Positions 48,000 to 57,274 of a stretch of 64,000 nt of DNA are shown piece by piece. Both the position numbers and the translations under genes were made by a program. Position 1 is the stretch's first letter, and each line of letters begins with the position of its first letter. The notes beneath the pieces are model-generated. The model searched no databases. It was given only the letters and a program-made list of their open reading frames with translations, and had not been told where the DNA came from. Source of the DNA: Paracoccus aminophilus JCM 7686 (GTDB taxonomy: Bacteria > Pseudomonadota > Alphaproteobacteria > Rhodobacterales > Rhodobacteraceae); assembly GCF_000444995.1 (NCBI RefSeq), contig NC_022041.1, positions 1,090,001-1,154,000 on the forward strand, given 5' to 3'.

Positions 48000-48533
48000 T
48001 CAGATGCATTTGAAATAGTCGAAGGGCTCGAGGCAGTCCTTGCAGCGATAGCTCGCCTTGCAGGGCGTCGAGCCGAACTGGCTGAGCTTTTCGGTCTGGT
48101 TTGATCCGCAATGCGGGCAGGCGATCACCAGATTGCCTGTGCCGGTCAGCCGCGCGATGCGGCCCGCGATCTGGCCATCCGCCGCCGTCCCGTCCACGGG
48201 CGGCGCGATGCCGTAAGCGCGCAGCTTGTCGCGACCGGCCTCGGTCAGCCAATCCGTCGTCCAAGGCGGCGACAGGCGGCGCTCAAGGCGCAGCTTGTCG
48301 ATGCCGTGACCCAGAAGCGCGGTCTCGATATCGAGGTTGATGATCGAGGTCGCAGGGCAGCCCGAATAGGTCGGCGTGACCGTCACCACCAGCGTCTCAT
48401 CCTCGTAATGGACATCGCGGATGATGCCGAGATCGGTCAAGCTGATGACCGGGATCTCGGGGTCCGGGACCTCGGCCAGCCAGTGCCAGACCTGATCCAC
48501 GCCGGGAAGGGTCGCGCCGCCCATCGCGCTCAC
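48000..48533 (-). CDS. paaD: Phenylacetate oxygenase assembly protein PaaD
   Basis: Metal-centre maturation factor for the epoxidase. The 177-residue product has a MIP18/DUF59 domain (PDPEIPVISLTDLGIIRDV, TYSGCPA) and a C-terminal zinc ribbon with CPHCGS and CKDC plus KCI at the end. The start overlaps the stop of paaC (ATGA). Confidence 0.94.
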   Translation of the reverse strand: MSAMGGATLPGVDQVWHWLAEVPDPEIPVISLTDLGIIRDVHYEDETLVVTVTPTYSGCPATSIINLDIETALLGHGIDKLRLERRLSPPWTTDWLTEAGRDKLRAYGIAPPVDGTAADGQIAGRIARLTGTGNLVIACPHCGSNQTEKLSQFGSTPCKASYRCKDCLEPFDYFKCI

Positions 48534-49306
48534 CAGGTCGCGCCGGGATAGGCGCGCTGGAGGAACTGCATCTCGGCCAGCAGGAAGCCCAGATGTTCGG
48601 TGTGAACCCCGGTCTTGCCGCCCTTATGCTGCCAGCTTGCCTCGGGGATGGTCAGCGTCGCCTCGGCCATGACATGACGCAGCACCTTGTCCCAACCGGC
48701 TTTGAGGCTCGACGGCAAAGGCGCGATGCCCGCATCGGCCACGGCCTGATCGGTGGCATCATCGGCGAAGAGCTCGCCCGTATAGGGCCAGAGCTCGGTC
48801 AGCGCCTGCTGCATCCGGTCATGGCTTTCCGCCGTCCCATCGCCCAGACGCACGATCAGATCGGCCGAGCGCTCAAGGTGATAGGCGACTTCCTTGGCGG
48901 CTTTCGCGGCAATCTCTGCCACGCGCGGATCAGAGGATCCTTGCAGCGCGCGCAAAAGCTCCATGTGATAGGCGTCAAAGAGGAATTGGCGCATCAAGGT
49001 GCGGCCGAAATCGCCATTGGGACGCTCGACCAGCAGCACGTTGCGGAACGCGCCCGCATCGCGCAGGAAGGCGAGATTGTCGGCGCTGCGGCCCTTGCCC
49101 TCGACCTCGGCCGCCAAGCCCAGCCAAAGCTGGGTCTGGCCGATCAGGTCGAGCGCGGTGTTCGAGATCGCGATATCCTCTTCGAGCGCGGGCGCATGGC
49201 CGCACCATTCCGAGACGCGATGGCCAAGGATCAGCGCATTATCGCCAACCCGTTGCAACCATTCGAAAAAGGCGGCCTGATCGACCGCAGTTGCGGCGGT
49301 GCTCAT
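48530..49306 (-). CDS. paaC: Phenylacetyl-CoA epoxidase structural subunit PaaC
   Basis: Non-catalytic ferritin-fold partner of PaaA. The 258-residue product has the PaaC pattern ILGHRVSEWCGHAP, AISNTALDLIGQ and AKEVAYHLERSADLIVRLGDGT. The ATG at 49306 overlaps the paaB stop by one base (TGATG). It is part of paaABCDE. Confidence 0.95.
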   Translation of the reverse strand: MSTAATAVDQAAFFEWLQRVGDNALILGHRVSEWCGHAPALEEDIAISNTALDLIGQTQLWLGLAAEVEGKGRSADNLAFLRDAGAFRNVLLVERPNGDFGRTLMRQFLFDAYHMELLRALQGSSDPRVAEIAAKAAKEVAYHLERSADLIVRLGDGTAESHDRMQQALTELWPYTGELFADDATDQAVADAGIAPLPSSLKAGWDKVLRHVMAEATLTIPEASWQHKGGKTGVHTEHLGFLLAEMQFLQRAYPGATW

Positions 49307-49590
49307 CACATATGCCCCACTTCGTCGGGGATCGTGAAGAAGGTCGGGTGACGATAGACCTTGGAGTTCGAGGGCTCGAAGAGCGGCCCTTTATCCGAGG
49401 GCGACGAGGCGGTGATGTCGTTCGATTTCACCACCCAGATCGAAACGCCTTCATTGCGGCGGGTGTAGACGTCGCGGGCATTGCGGATCGCCATTTCCGC
49501 GTCGGGCGCGTGAAGGCTGCCGACATGGCGGTGGTTGAGGCCGTGCTGGCCGCGGATGAAGACTTCCCAAAGGGGCCATTCGCTGGACAT
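49306..49590 (-). CDS. paaB: Phenylacetyl-CoA epoxidase subunit PaaB
   Basis: A 94-residue scaffold subunit that bridges PaaAC units. It begins MSSEWPLWEVFIRGQHGLNHRH (partly shown), the family signature. The start at 49590 is chosen because AGGGAGG lies upstream and the size matches the family; the in-frame upstream part is Pro-rich and overlaps paaA. Confidence 0.95.
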   Translation of the reverse strand: MSSEWPLWEVFIRGQHGLNHRHVGSLHAPDAEMAIRNARDVYTRRNEGVSIWVVKSNDITASSPSDKGPLFEPSNSKVYRHPTFFTIPDEVGHM

Positions 49591-49634
49591 ATTAATTCCT
49601 CCCTGAAGCTTGGGGGTTATCTGGCGGGGAACGG

Positions 49635-49654
49635 GGCGGGCAGGTTTGCCCGCC
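49635..49654 (-). other. Hairpin between paaA and paaB
   Basis: GGCGGGCA (49635-49642) pairs with TGCCCGCC (49647-49654) around GGTT. There is no T-run on the minus strand; it lies in the 91-base paaA-paaB spacer and may protect the paaJ-paaA part of the mRNA. Confidence 0.45.
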
Positions 49655-49681
49655 GGGTCGATTGGCGGATCGCTCTGCCCT

Positions 49682-50674
49682 TTACTCTGCGGCGAGGGCG
49701 CCTTGGCGGGCGGCGGATTTCTCGGCATGGGCCATCAGCCCGTCGCGGAACCAGGCGCCGTCTTCCCAGGCCTTGACGCGGGCGCCAAGACGCTCGGCAT
49801 TGCAGGGGCCGTTGCCCGCGATGACGGCGAAGAACTCGTTCCAATCGGGCTCGGAGAAATCATGCCCGCCCTTTTCCTCGTTCCAGACGAGCTTGTCGTC
49901 CGGCACGGTCAGGCCAAGATATTTCGCCTGCGGCACGGTCTGATCGACGAACTTCTGACGCAGCTCGTCATTGGTGTTCATCTTGATGCGCCAAGCCATC
50001 GACTGGGTCGAATGGACCGAATCCTTGTCCGAGGGACCGAACATCATCAGCGAAGGATACCAGAAGCGATTGAGCGCATCCTGCGCCATCGCCTTTTGCT
50101 CGGGCGTGCCTGCGGCCATCTTCATCATGATGTCGTAGCCTTGGCGCTGGTGGAAACTTTCTTCCTTGCAGATCCGGATCATCGCGCGGCTATAGGGGCC
50201 GTAAGAGGTCCGTTGCAGTGGCACCTGGTTCATGATCGCCGCGCCATCGACCAGCCAGCCGACCGCGCCGATATCGGCCCAGGTCAGGGTCGGATAGTTG
50301 AAGATCGACGAATATTTCATCGAGCCATTGTGCAGCTTTTCAAGCAGCTCATCGCGCGACACACCAAGGGTCTCGGCGGCGGAATAAAGATAAAGCCCGT
50401 GGCCCGCCTCGTCCTGCACCTTGGCGAGAAGAATCGCCTTGCGCTCAAGCGTGGGCGCACGGGTGATCCAATTGCCCTCGGGAAGCTGGCCGACGATCTC
50501 GGAATGGGCGTGCTGGCCCATCTGGCGGATCAGCGTCTTGCGGTAGCCGTCCGGCATCCACTCCTTGGGCTCGATCTTTTCATTGCGGTCGATGCGCTCC
50601 TGAAAGGCGCGCTCTTGCGGCGTCATGTCCTCGGCGGCTTTCAGGCCTTCGGTTTTGACGAGCTGTGCATACAT
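49682..50674 (-). CDS. paaA: Phenylacetyl-CoA epoxidase catalytic subunit PaaA
   Basis: Diiron monooxygenase subunit that epoxidises phenylacetyl-CoA. The 330-residue product has the metal motif QDEAGHGLY (EXXH), an upstream Glu in [10 protein letters not shown] and a second [12 protein letters not shown] motif. GGGAGACGG precedes the ATG. It is 19 bases downstream of paaJ. Confidence 0.97.
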   Translation of the reverse strand: MYAQLVKTEGLKAAEDMTPQERAFQERIDRNEKIEPKEWMPDGYRKTLIRQMGQHAHSEIVGQLPEGNWITRAPTLERKAILLAKVQDEAGHGLYLYSAAETLGVSRDELLEKLHNGSMKYSSIFNYPTLTWADIGAVGWLVDGAAIMNQVPLQRTSYGPYSRAMIRICKEESFHQRQGYDIMMKMAAGTPEQKAMAQDALNRFWYPSLMMFGPSDKDSVHSTQSMAWRIKMNTNDELRQKFVDQTVPQAKYLGLTVPDDKLVWNEEKGGHDFSEPDWNEFFAVIAGNGPCNAERLGARVKAWEDGAWFRDGLMAHAEKSAARQGALAAE

Positions 50675-50693
50675 GGCGTCCGTCTCCCTTAAC

Positions 50694-51899
50694 TCAAACG
50701 CGTTCGATGATCATGGCGATGCCTTGGCCGACGCCGATGCACATGGTGCACAAAGCGTAACGACCGCCCCGGCGGTGCAATTCATACATGGCCGTCGTGA
50801 CCAGACGCGCGCCCGACATGCCAAGCGGGTGGCCGATGGCGATCGCGCCGCCATTCGGGTTCACCTGAGGCGCATCATCGGGCAGGCCCAGATCGCGCAG
50901 CACGGCCAAAGCCTGCGAGGCAAAGGCTTCGTTCAATTCTATCACATCCATCTGCGCGAGCGTGAGGCCGGTTTTCGCCAGAACCTTGCGCACGGCAGGG
51001 GCGGGGCCAAAGCCCATGATGCGCGGCTCAAGCCCTGCCGCCGCCATGCCGATGATGCGCGCTTTCGGCGTCAGCCCCTGGGCTTTCGCAGCCTCACCCG
51101 AGAGGATCGCCAGCGCCGCCGCGCCATCGTTCACGCCCGAGGCATTGCCAGCGGTGACCGACAGATCCGGACCGTTCACGCCCTTGAGTTTCGCGAGCTG
51201 CTCGGCGGTGGTGCCGGGGCGGGGATGCTCATCCGTGTCGATGATGAGCGGGTCCTGCTTTTTGCGCGGCACCGCAACCGGCACGATTTCGTCAGCGAAA
51301 ACGCCCGCCTCTTGCGCGGCGGCCCAACGTGCCTGACTGCGCGCGGCAAACGCGTCCTGATCTTCGCGCGAGATGTTGAAATCGGCGGCGACGTTATCCG
51401 CGGTCTGCGGCATGGTATCGACACCATATTCCGCTTTCAGCTTCGGGTTCACGAAGCGCCAGCCGATGGTCGTGTCATAGATTGCATTGCTGCGCGAGAA
51501 GGCGGATTCGGCTTTCGGCATGACGAAAGGCGCGCGCGACATCGACTCGACGCCGCCCGCGAGGACGAACTCGCAATCGCCCGCCTTGATCGCCCGCGCG
51601 GCCATGCCGATCGCATCCATGCCCGAACCACAGAGCCGGTTGACCGTCGTGCCCGGCACGCCAACCGGCATCCCCGCGAGCAGAACCGCCATGCGCCCAA
51701 CGTTGCGGTTGTCTTCACCGGCTTGGTTGGCGCAGCCGAAGATCAGGTCATCGACCGCCGACCAATCGACGCCCGGATTGCGCTCCATCAGGGCTTTCAG
51801 CGGCAAAGCGGCGAGATCATCGGCGCGGATCGAGGACAAAGCGCCGCCGTAGCGTCCGATCGGTGTGCGTACCGCGTCGCAGATAAAGGCATCCTTCAC
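50694..51899 (-). CDS. paaJ: 3-oxoadipyl-CoA / 3-oxo-5,6-dehydrosuberyl-CoA thiolase PaaJ
   Basis: Thiolase for the last steps of phenylacetate breakdown, giving acetyl-CoA and succinyl-CoA. The 401-residue product has the nucleophile motif [26 protein letters not shown], the histidine motif [14 protein letters not shown] and the C-terminal [10 protein letters not shown]. It heads the paaJABCDE-paaZ operon behind the shared operator. PcaF of the beta-ketoadipate pathway is a close alternative; context favours PaaJ. Confidence 0.93.
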   Translation of the reverse strand: MKDAFICDAVRTPIGRYGGALSSIRADDLAALPLKALMERNPGVDWSAVDDLIFGCANQAGEDNRNVGRMAVLLAGMPVGVPGTTVNRLCGSGMDAIGMAARAIKAGDCEFVLAGGVESMSRAPFVMPKAESAFSRSNAIYDTTIGWRFVNPKLKAEYGVDTMPQTADNVAADFNISREDQDAFAARSQARWAAAQEAGVFADEIVPVAVPRKKQDPLIIDTDEHPRPGTTAEQLAKLKGVNGPDLSVTAGNASGVNDGAAALAILSGEAAKAQGLTPKARIIGMAAAGLEPRIMGFGPAPAVRKVLAKTGLTLAQMDVIELNEAFASQALAVLRDLGLPDDAPQVNPNGGAIAIGHPLGMSGARLVTTAMYELHRRGGRYALCTMCIGVGQGIAMIIERV

Positions 51900-51951
51900 G
51901 CCCGGTCTCCCTCATGTCTGTGGCAGAGGCTGACGACTCTCCTATTCGTCA

Positions 51952-51969
51952 ACCGATTGGTCGATTTAT
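51952..51969. promoter_or_regulatory. PaaR-type operator before paaJ
   Basis: ACCGATTGGTCGATTTAT closely matches the site before paaN (ACCGTCCGGTCGGTTTAT); ACCG, GGTCG and TTTAT are identical. On the minus strand it overlaps a TATAAA -10-like hexamer, with TTTATC 16 bases upstream as a possible -35. This arrangement fits repression of the operon. Confidence 0.65.
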
Positions 51970-52088
51970 AGCAGGAAAGCATCACAGATAAAAGAAAAAT
52001 CTCAATATTGCTGTAATGTTTGAGAAGCCGTTTGAAATTCCGGCATTTTCGCCGGTCGCTCAGAACCCGTTGGAGGGCCGTTCAGGGA

Positions 52089-52925
52089 TCAGTCGAGATC
52101 GGTCAGCCGCGCGTTCGAGATCGCGCTGGTCGCGGGCAGAAAACCGCTTTCGCCTTCGAGATTCTGGCCGATATAGCGTTCCGCCGGTCCCGAAAGCTGG
52201 CGGTAAAGCTGGGCAAACAGGCGGTGCGCGTCATGCCCGCTCCACGTGCTGGGCAGGGCAGTCGCGGGCAGGCGCGGGTCGCGCAGCAAGGGCTTGCGGT
52301 AGCATTCGACCAGCAAAAGCCGCGCGATCAGCGCCTCTTCCGCGCTGATCTGCTCGCCTGTGGTCAGCGCCTTGGCCAAAGGGGCAAAGCGCGCGATCAT
52401 CTCTGCATAGGCGGCCTGAAGCGGGGGCAGATCCCAACACGCCGCAAGGCTCGGGTCGCTCGCGCCAAGCGCCGCGTGCAAGGCCAGCGCCGCTTTGGGC
52501 GGGGTCTGGCCGTGATCGGGGGCGATCAGGACATTGCCCTCGAGCCGCCCCAGCCGCAGGCGGCGCAGAAGCTCGTCGGGCAGATCGGGCGCTTGCAGGA
52601 TCAGCCAGCCCTTCGCCTCGGGCAGCGGCCGGTAAAGGAGCTTCGCCACCTGCGAGAACTCGGCCCGCGCGGTCGGGGCAAGGCGGTAATAGCTGCGCCG
52701 TCCGACCCGCTCGCCCGCGAGCTGACCGGCCTGCACCAGCCGCGAGACCGCCGTGCGCACCAGCGATTCACTGATCCCGACCCGCGCGCAGATCTCGATC
52801 AGATTGCCCATCCACAAGACCTCGCCGCGCGGCACCACGACATCGCCGTAGACCGTGACGATGAACGAGGTCGCCCGCAGCGAAAGCGTGTCAAGCAGGG
52901 CCGGAAGATGCGCGGAAGGGGTCAT
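52089..52925 (-). CDS. paaX: PaaX-family transcriptional regulator
   Basis: A 278-residue repressor of the PaaX type: an N-terminal winged helix (about 15-75: SFIVTVYGDVVVPRGEVLWMGNLIEI and GISESLVRTAVSRLVQAG) followed by a dimerisation/effector domain (KGWLIL..., LRRLRLGRLEGNVLIAPD). PaaX proteins bind phenylacetyl-CoA. It is next to the paa operon on the same strand but reads away from it. Its operator cannot be fixed from sequence here. Confidence 0.88.
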   Translation of the reverse strand: MTPSAHLPALLDTLSLRATSFIVTVYGDVVVPRGEVLWMGNLIEICARVGISESLVRTAVSRLVQAGQLAGERVGRRSYYRLAPTARAEFSQVAKLLYRPLPEAKGWLILQAPDLPDELLRRLRLGRLEGNVLIAPDHGQTPPKAALALHAALGASDPSLAACWDLPPLQAAYAEMIARFAPLAKALTTGEQISAEEALIARLLLVECYRKPLLRDPRLPATALPSTWSGHDAHRLFAQLYRQLSGPAERYIGQNLEGESGFLPATSAISNARLTDLD

Positions 52926-53042
52926 GGAGCCGTTTCTGAAGCGATTGGGCTGAATCCCTAGGCAGAGCGTGCGGGCTTGTCAAATCTTGCAGCGCCGCAT
53001 CAGGGGCCGCAGGGGTGGGGCGATGCGAAAGGCGCGCCTGCC

Positions 53043-53954
53043 TCAGCCGCGCCCGCCCGCGATCAGCGCGTTTACCGCATGTTCGCTGAGATCGGCCAGC
53101 ACCTGCAGCCCGCCAAAGCTCCAGACCCGCCCGGTCAGGATCAGCCCGCCCGCCTTCACCACGGGCAAGAGCGGCCAGATCGCACTGTCGCCAAGCTCGG
53201 CGGGCAAGGCATCGGCGAGCAGAAGCAATCGGGTCTCGGGCGAAAGGGCGGCGAGCCCCTCGATCCCCATCGTGGCAAAGCCGAAGGCTTCGCCATTGGC
53301 CGGAACGGCGGGGGTGACCCCGGTCAGCGCCAAGGCCCGCATCGCGGCGGCATCGGCATTGAAGACGCGCAGGCGCGGCGTGCCCTCAAGCGGCTGGGCC
53401 AGAACCACCGGCGCGCCGCTCAGACCCCGCGCCACGACCGTTTCGGCCAGCGCGGCAAGGGTCGCGTCAAAGTGGCTTTGCGCCGGAGCGGCGTCGGCGC
53501 CGATCGCCGCCGCGCAGGCGTCATAGGCTGCGCGGATCAGGTGCAGCTGATCGCCCGGGCCCTTGTCGGGCAAAAGCGCGACCGGGGCGATCCGGGCCAG
53601 CTCTGCCTCAAGCGAGGCGTGGCGATAGGCCGAACCGAGGATCAGATCGGGCTTGAGCCGCGCCAAGGTTTCGAGCCCCGGTTGCTGGCGGCTGCCGAGA
53701 TCGGCGGCCTGCGCCAGATCCGCCGCACCAAAGCCCACCCATTGCAGATAGCCGGGCAGGTCGGCCACGCCCACGGGGGCAAGTCCCGCCGTCAGGCAGA
53801 ACTCGGTCCCGAGCCAGTCAAGCGTCGCGACCCGCAAAGGCTGTGCCGCGCGCAGGGGTGAGGGCAGGCTTGCGGCAAGCAGAGCCGTCGCGCCGCCCGC
53901 CGCCAAAGCGGCCAGAACCTCGCGCCGCGCCGGTCTCGCCGTCAATCCTGCCAT
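53043..53954 (-). CDS. fhuD: Fe(III)-siderophore periplasmic binding protein FhuD
   Basis: A 303-residue periplasmic binding protein for ferric hydroxamates. The N-terminus has a twin-arginine-like signal (ARREVLAALAAG). The mature part shows VATLDWLGTEFCLTAGLAPVGVAD, LARLKPDLILGS and a C-terminal helix typical of class III binding proteins. It lies 6 bases after the receptor gene and pairs with fhuC and fhuB encoded on the other strand. Confidence 0.88.
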   Translation of the reverse strand: MAGLTARPARREVLAALAAGGATALLAASLPSPLRAAQPLRVATLDWLGTEFCLTAGLAPVGVADLPGYLQWVGFGAADLAQAADLGSRQQPGLETLARLKPDLILGSAYRHASLEAELARIAPVALLPDKGPGDQLHLIRAAYDACAAAIGADAAPAQSHFDATLAALAETVVARGLSGAPVVLAQPLEGTPRLRVFNADAAAMRALALTGVTPAVPANGEAFGFATMGIEGLAALSPETRLLLLADALPAELGDSAIWPLLPVVKAGGLILTGRVWSFGGLQVLADLSEHAVNALIAGGRG

Positions 53955-53960
53955 CCGCTC

Positions 53961-56126
53961 TTACCACTTCATGCTGAGGGTTGCCGTCACCGTGCGCTCT
54001 GCGCCGAAATAGCACTGCACCATCGAGTTGCAGCCCGCGACATAGCGTTTGTTGGCCAGATTGTAACCATTGACCTGGAAGCGGTATTTGTCGTTCTCAT
54101 AGGAGAAGAACGCATCTGCCACGGTGTAAGAGGGCACCATGAAGCTGTTGGTGGTATCGCCTGCGGTCTCGCCGACATAGCGCACGCCCGCCCCGATGCT
54201 CGCTTTGCCGTCATGCTCGCCCAGATCGAGATCATAGGACATCAGCAGCGAGGCCTGTTTCTTCGGCACCGTATAGGGCATCTTGCCGATCTGCTCGGCG
54301 GTCTGGGATTTCGTGACCTTCGGCGATTGATGGGACAGGGCCGCATTCAGGTGCCAGCGGTCGGTCAGGCTGGCTTGAACCTCAAGCTCGGTGCCTTTCA
54401 CCTCGATCTCATCGGTCTGGTAATAGACGCCGCTGATGCGGTTCACCACATTGGTCTGGGTCGCCTCGAAATACGAGAGCGTGCCGCTGATCGGGCGGTT
54501 CTCGGGCATGTATTTGACGCCGACTTCCTTCAGCTCGCCCTTGGTCGGCTTCAGCGGCGTATCCGCCAGCGTCAGCGTCGGCAGGAACGAGGTCGAGTAA
54601 AGCGCATAGGGCGCGATCCCGTTGTCGAAGCGATAGGTCATGCCAAGCCGGCCGGTCACTTCCTTGCCATCCATGTGATAGCCAAGCGCCGCGCCGGTCG
54701 CCAAAGTCGTATCGGTCGAGCGGGTTTTGTAATCGTCATAGCGCAGGCCCGCGACGGCGTGGAAGCGGTCAAAGCTCAGCTCGTCTTGCACATAAAGCCC
54801 AAGCTGATAGCTGGTCTGATCCAGCCGCTTGCTGGGCTCGATCATGGTGAAGGGCTGGTCATAGCGCGGATCAAAGAGGTTCTGCGACGGCCCGTTGCGA
54901 TCCGAGCCAGTGAAGTTGCGCAGTTTCTGGCGCTGGTAATCGACGCCCGCGATCACGCGATGGCTAACCGGTCCGGTCGCCAGATCGGCCTGCACATGCA
55001 GATCGGCCACCAAAGCATTGAGCCGGGGCTGGGCGAGATAGCTCATCCGGGTGATGCTCTGCTCATCGGCCGAGAGGCCGGTGGTGAAGAGGCTGCGGTA
55101 ATCGGTGTCCATATAGGTATAGCGCAGGCTGTTGCTGACCACGACCGTCTCGCTCAGCCGGTGCTCGAGCCGGTAGCCGATGCTGGCGATTTCCTTGTCA
55201 TAGACCGCGAGGCGGCCATCGCCATCCGAGAAATCGACCGGGATGAACTGGCCATGCGCATTGGCCCAGATCGAGCCGGTCGCGGGCACGATCACATTGG
55301 GCTGGCCGAGCTTGTCCTTGAGATAGCTCACATCGACCGTCAGCGTGGTCGCGTCGCTTGGCCGCCAAGTCAGGCTTGGGGCCAGCGCCACGCGGTCATT
55401 CTTGCCAAAGCGGAACGAGTTGTCGGATTTGCGCAAAACGCCGACGAAGCGATAGCTGAGGTTCGAGCCCTCGGCCAAGGGGCCGGTGACATCAATCCCG
55501 GTCTCGCGCAGACCAAAGCTGCCCGCGCGCAGATAGGCCTCACCCGCCGCGGTCTCTTGCGGGGTCTTGCTGTTCATATTGACGATGCCGCCGACATTGC
55601 TCTGCCCGAAGAGCGCCGAGGCCGGGCCGCGCAGAACCTCGATGCTTTCGAGCGTATAGGGCTCGACCCGGATCCCGGCATAGCCGCCGGTCTGGTTCGC
55701 GATCTGCGGCACGCGCAGGCCGTTGAGGAACAGATCCGCCGAAAAGCCGCGAATGGTGAAGTAATCCGAGCGCGTGTCATTGCCGTAGCGCTGGCCATTG
55801 GTGTTGGCGCTATAGGTCAGCGCCTGACCCACCGATTGCGGGGCGAGCTCTTGCAGGGTCTTGCGGGTGACGACGCTGACCGATTGCGGCGTATCGACGA
55901 GCGCCGCCTCGCTTTTCAGCGCGCCTTTCGCGGTCGTGGCAATGCGCGGACCGGGCACACCGGGGCGACCCTCGGTCTCGGCCGTGATGACCACCGTGTC
56001 GAGCACGACCGGCGCCTCTTGCGCGGCGAGGGCCTGCGTGAAGCCCAGCATGGCGGCGCTGCTCAACAGCAGCCGGCGCGCCAGTTTCGAGGGGCTGGCC
56101 ACGGCGGGTCTTGCATCACGCGACAT
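53961..56126 (-). CDS. TonB-dependent siderophore receptor
   Basis: A 721-residue outer-membrane receptor of the FhuA/FcuA class. After a signal peptide (about 1-35, ending ALAAQ) come the TonB box region (LDTVVITAE), the plug domain (DTPQSVSVVTRKTLQE, YFTIRGFSADLFLNGLRVP, VLRGPASALFGQSNVGGIVNM) and a 22-strand barrel ending in the C-terminal VTATLSMKW. CGGAGAATTCGA precedes the ATG at 56126. The ligand is probably a ferric hydroxamate because FhuC, FhuB, FhuD and FhuF are adjacent. Confidence 0.93.
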   Translation of the reverse strand: MSRDARPAVASPSKLARRLLLSSAAMLGFTQALAAQEAPVVLDTVVITAETEGRPGVPGPRIATTAKGALKSEAALVDTPQSVSVVTRKTLQELAPQSVGQALTYSANTNGQRYGNDTRSDYFTIRGFSADLFLNGLRVPQIANQTGGYAGIRVEPYTLESIEVLRGPASALFGQSNVGGIVNMNSKTPQETAAGEAYLRAGSFGLRETGIDVTGPLAEGSNLSYRFVGVLRKSDNSFRFGKNDRVALAPSLTWRPSDATTLTVDVSYLKDKLGQPNVIVPATGSIWANAHGQFIPVDFSDGDGRLAVYDKEIASIGYRLEHRLSETVVVSNSLRYTYMDTDYRSLFTTGLSADEQSITRMSYLAQPRLNALVADLHVQADLATGPVSHRVIAGVDYQRQKLRNFTGSDRNGPSQNLFDPRYDQPFTMIEPSKRLDQTSYQLGLYVQDELSFDRFHAVAGLRYDDYKTRSTDTTLATGAALGYHMDGKEVTGRLGMTYRFDNGIAPYALYSTSFLPTLTLADTPLKPTKGELKEVGVKYMPENRPISGTLSYFEATQTNVVNRISGVYYQTDEIEVKGTELEVQASLTDRWHLNAALSHQSPKVTKSQTAEQIGKMPYTVPKKQASLLMSYDLDLGEHDGKASIGAGVRYVGETAGDTTNSFMVPSYTVADAFFSYENDKYRFQVNGYNLANKRYVAGCNSMVQCYFGAERTVTATLSMKW

Positions 56127-56491
56127 TCGAATTCTCCGTTCTTCTTGCATCGGCCTTGGGCCGCTTGGCCACGTAAAGGGGCCGTTCCGAGTTCTGATCT
56201 GGACCGCTGACGCCGGGATCACAGGCGGGCGTTTGCGCTCTCGCCTATGACGGGACCTGTGACGACGCGGTCTGGGTCAGTGCCGAATAAAGAAGTTGAC
56301 GATATTTGTCGGGTCAGTCATTGACGCGATCGGGTCAAAAATTGACCCATTTTGTCGGAATTGCTGAAATCCCGGATTTCAGGCCAGTGCCGGCTTTTGC
56401 TTTTCCGGTGGATCTGGCGCATAGCGCCGCCGCCGGGCGTCGGATGCTGACTGACTGTCAGGGATGGATTGGAAAGGGTCAAGAGAGCGCG
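56127..56491. promoter_or_regulatory. Divergent regulatory region between the TonB receptor and araC
   Basis: A 365-base region with no gene. It contains the tandem inverted repeats at 56311-56348 and several TTGAC/GTCAA half-sites (for example near 56296). No clear -35/-10 pair was found. It probably holds the promoters of both transcription units. Confidence 0.6.
56311..56348. promoter_or_regulatory. Tandem operator-like inverted repeats
   Basis: GGGTCAGTCATTGACGC (56311-56327) and GGGTCAAAAATTGACCC (56332-56348). The second is a perfect 6-bp palindrome with a 5-base core, the first has one mismatch. They start 21 bases apart, two turns of the helix, as expected for cooperative binding by the adjacent AraC-type regulator or an iron regulator. 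Confidence 0.65.
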
Positions 56492-57274
56492 ATGACCACC
56501 ACCGCAGCACAACTGGCCGCGCGACCGCGCCATGCGATCGACTATCAGGATCTGCGCCAGACCGTCGCAGCCATGTCGCGGGTCTATGAGGACGGGGTCG
56601 AGACCGGCTGGCACAGCCACCGGCGCGGCCAGCTTTTGTGCTGCGAAAGCGGCTTCATGACCGCGCAGACCATGACCGGCACCTTCCTGCTGCCCCGCGC
56701 CCATGGCCTGCTGATCGAGCCCGGCATCCCCCATATCGTGCGCGCCCATGGCCGCGTCGATATGCGCACGCTCTACATCGAGCCCGATGAGCGGCTCGAC
56801 ATCGACTGGACGCCGACGCGGGTGATCCGGGTCTCGCGGCTCTTGGGCGCTCTGGTCGAGGCGCTTCTGCACGAGCCGGTCGATTACGAGATCGAGGCGC
56901 GCGGCGGCCATCTTGCCGCGCTGGCGCTGGACGAGATCGCCAGCGCCGAGAATTCGCCCTTCGCGCTGCCGATGCCCAGTGACAAGCGGCTGATGCGGCT
57001 CTGCTCGATGCTGAGCGCCGATCCCGCGATTGCCGATGACATCGACGACTGGGCACTGACGCTGGGGATGAGCCGGCGGACACTGACCCGCCATTTCCGG
57101 CAGGAGACCCAGATGAGCTTTGTCGAATGGCGCCGCCGCCTGCGCCTCGGCCATGTCCTGCGCGCGACCGCTGAGGGCAAGCGCATGGACCGTGCTGCCG
57201 CCGAGGTCGGCTATCACAGCGTCGCCGCGATGAAACACGCTTTGCGCGACGGTCTGGACGGGGTCCATCTATGA
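56492..57274 (+). CDS. AraC-family regulator of siderophore uptake
   Basis: A 260-residue regulator with an N-terminal cupin-like sensing domain (YEDGVETGWHSHRRGQLL) and a C-terminal double helix-turn-helix (about 165-258: WALTLGMSRRTLTRHFRQET, YHSVAAMKHA). The final segment is short for the family, so the second helix-turn-helix is compact. The ATG at 56492 follows AAGAGAG; a longer reading would enter the tandem repeats. It overlaps fhuC (ATGA) and likely senses the siderophore or iron status. Confidence 0.85.
   Translation: MTTTAAQLAARPRHAIDYQDLRQTVAAMSRVYEDGVETGWHSHRRGQLLCCESGFMTAQTMTGTFLLPRAHGLLIEPGIPHIVRAHGRVDMRTLYIEPDERLDIDWTPTRVIRVSRLLGALVEALLHEPVDYEIEARGGHLAALALDEIASAENSPFALPMPSDKRLMRLCSMLSADPAIADDIDDWALTLGMSRRTLTRHFRQETQMSFVEWRRRLRLGHVLRATAEGKRMDRAAAEVGYHSVAAMKHALRDGLDGVHL

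Noticed and set aside
54213..56210. Open frame of 665 codons opposite the TonB receptor gene
   Set aside because: Antisense artefact of GC-rich codon usage; the receptor on the other strand has complete plug and barrel motifs.
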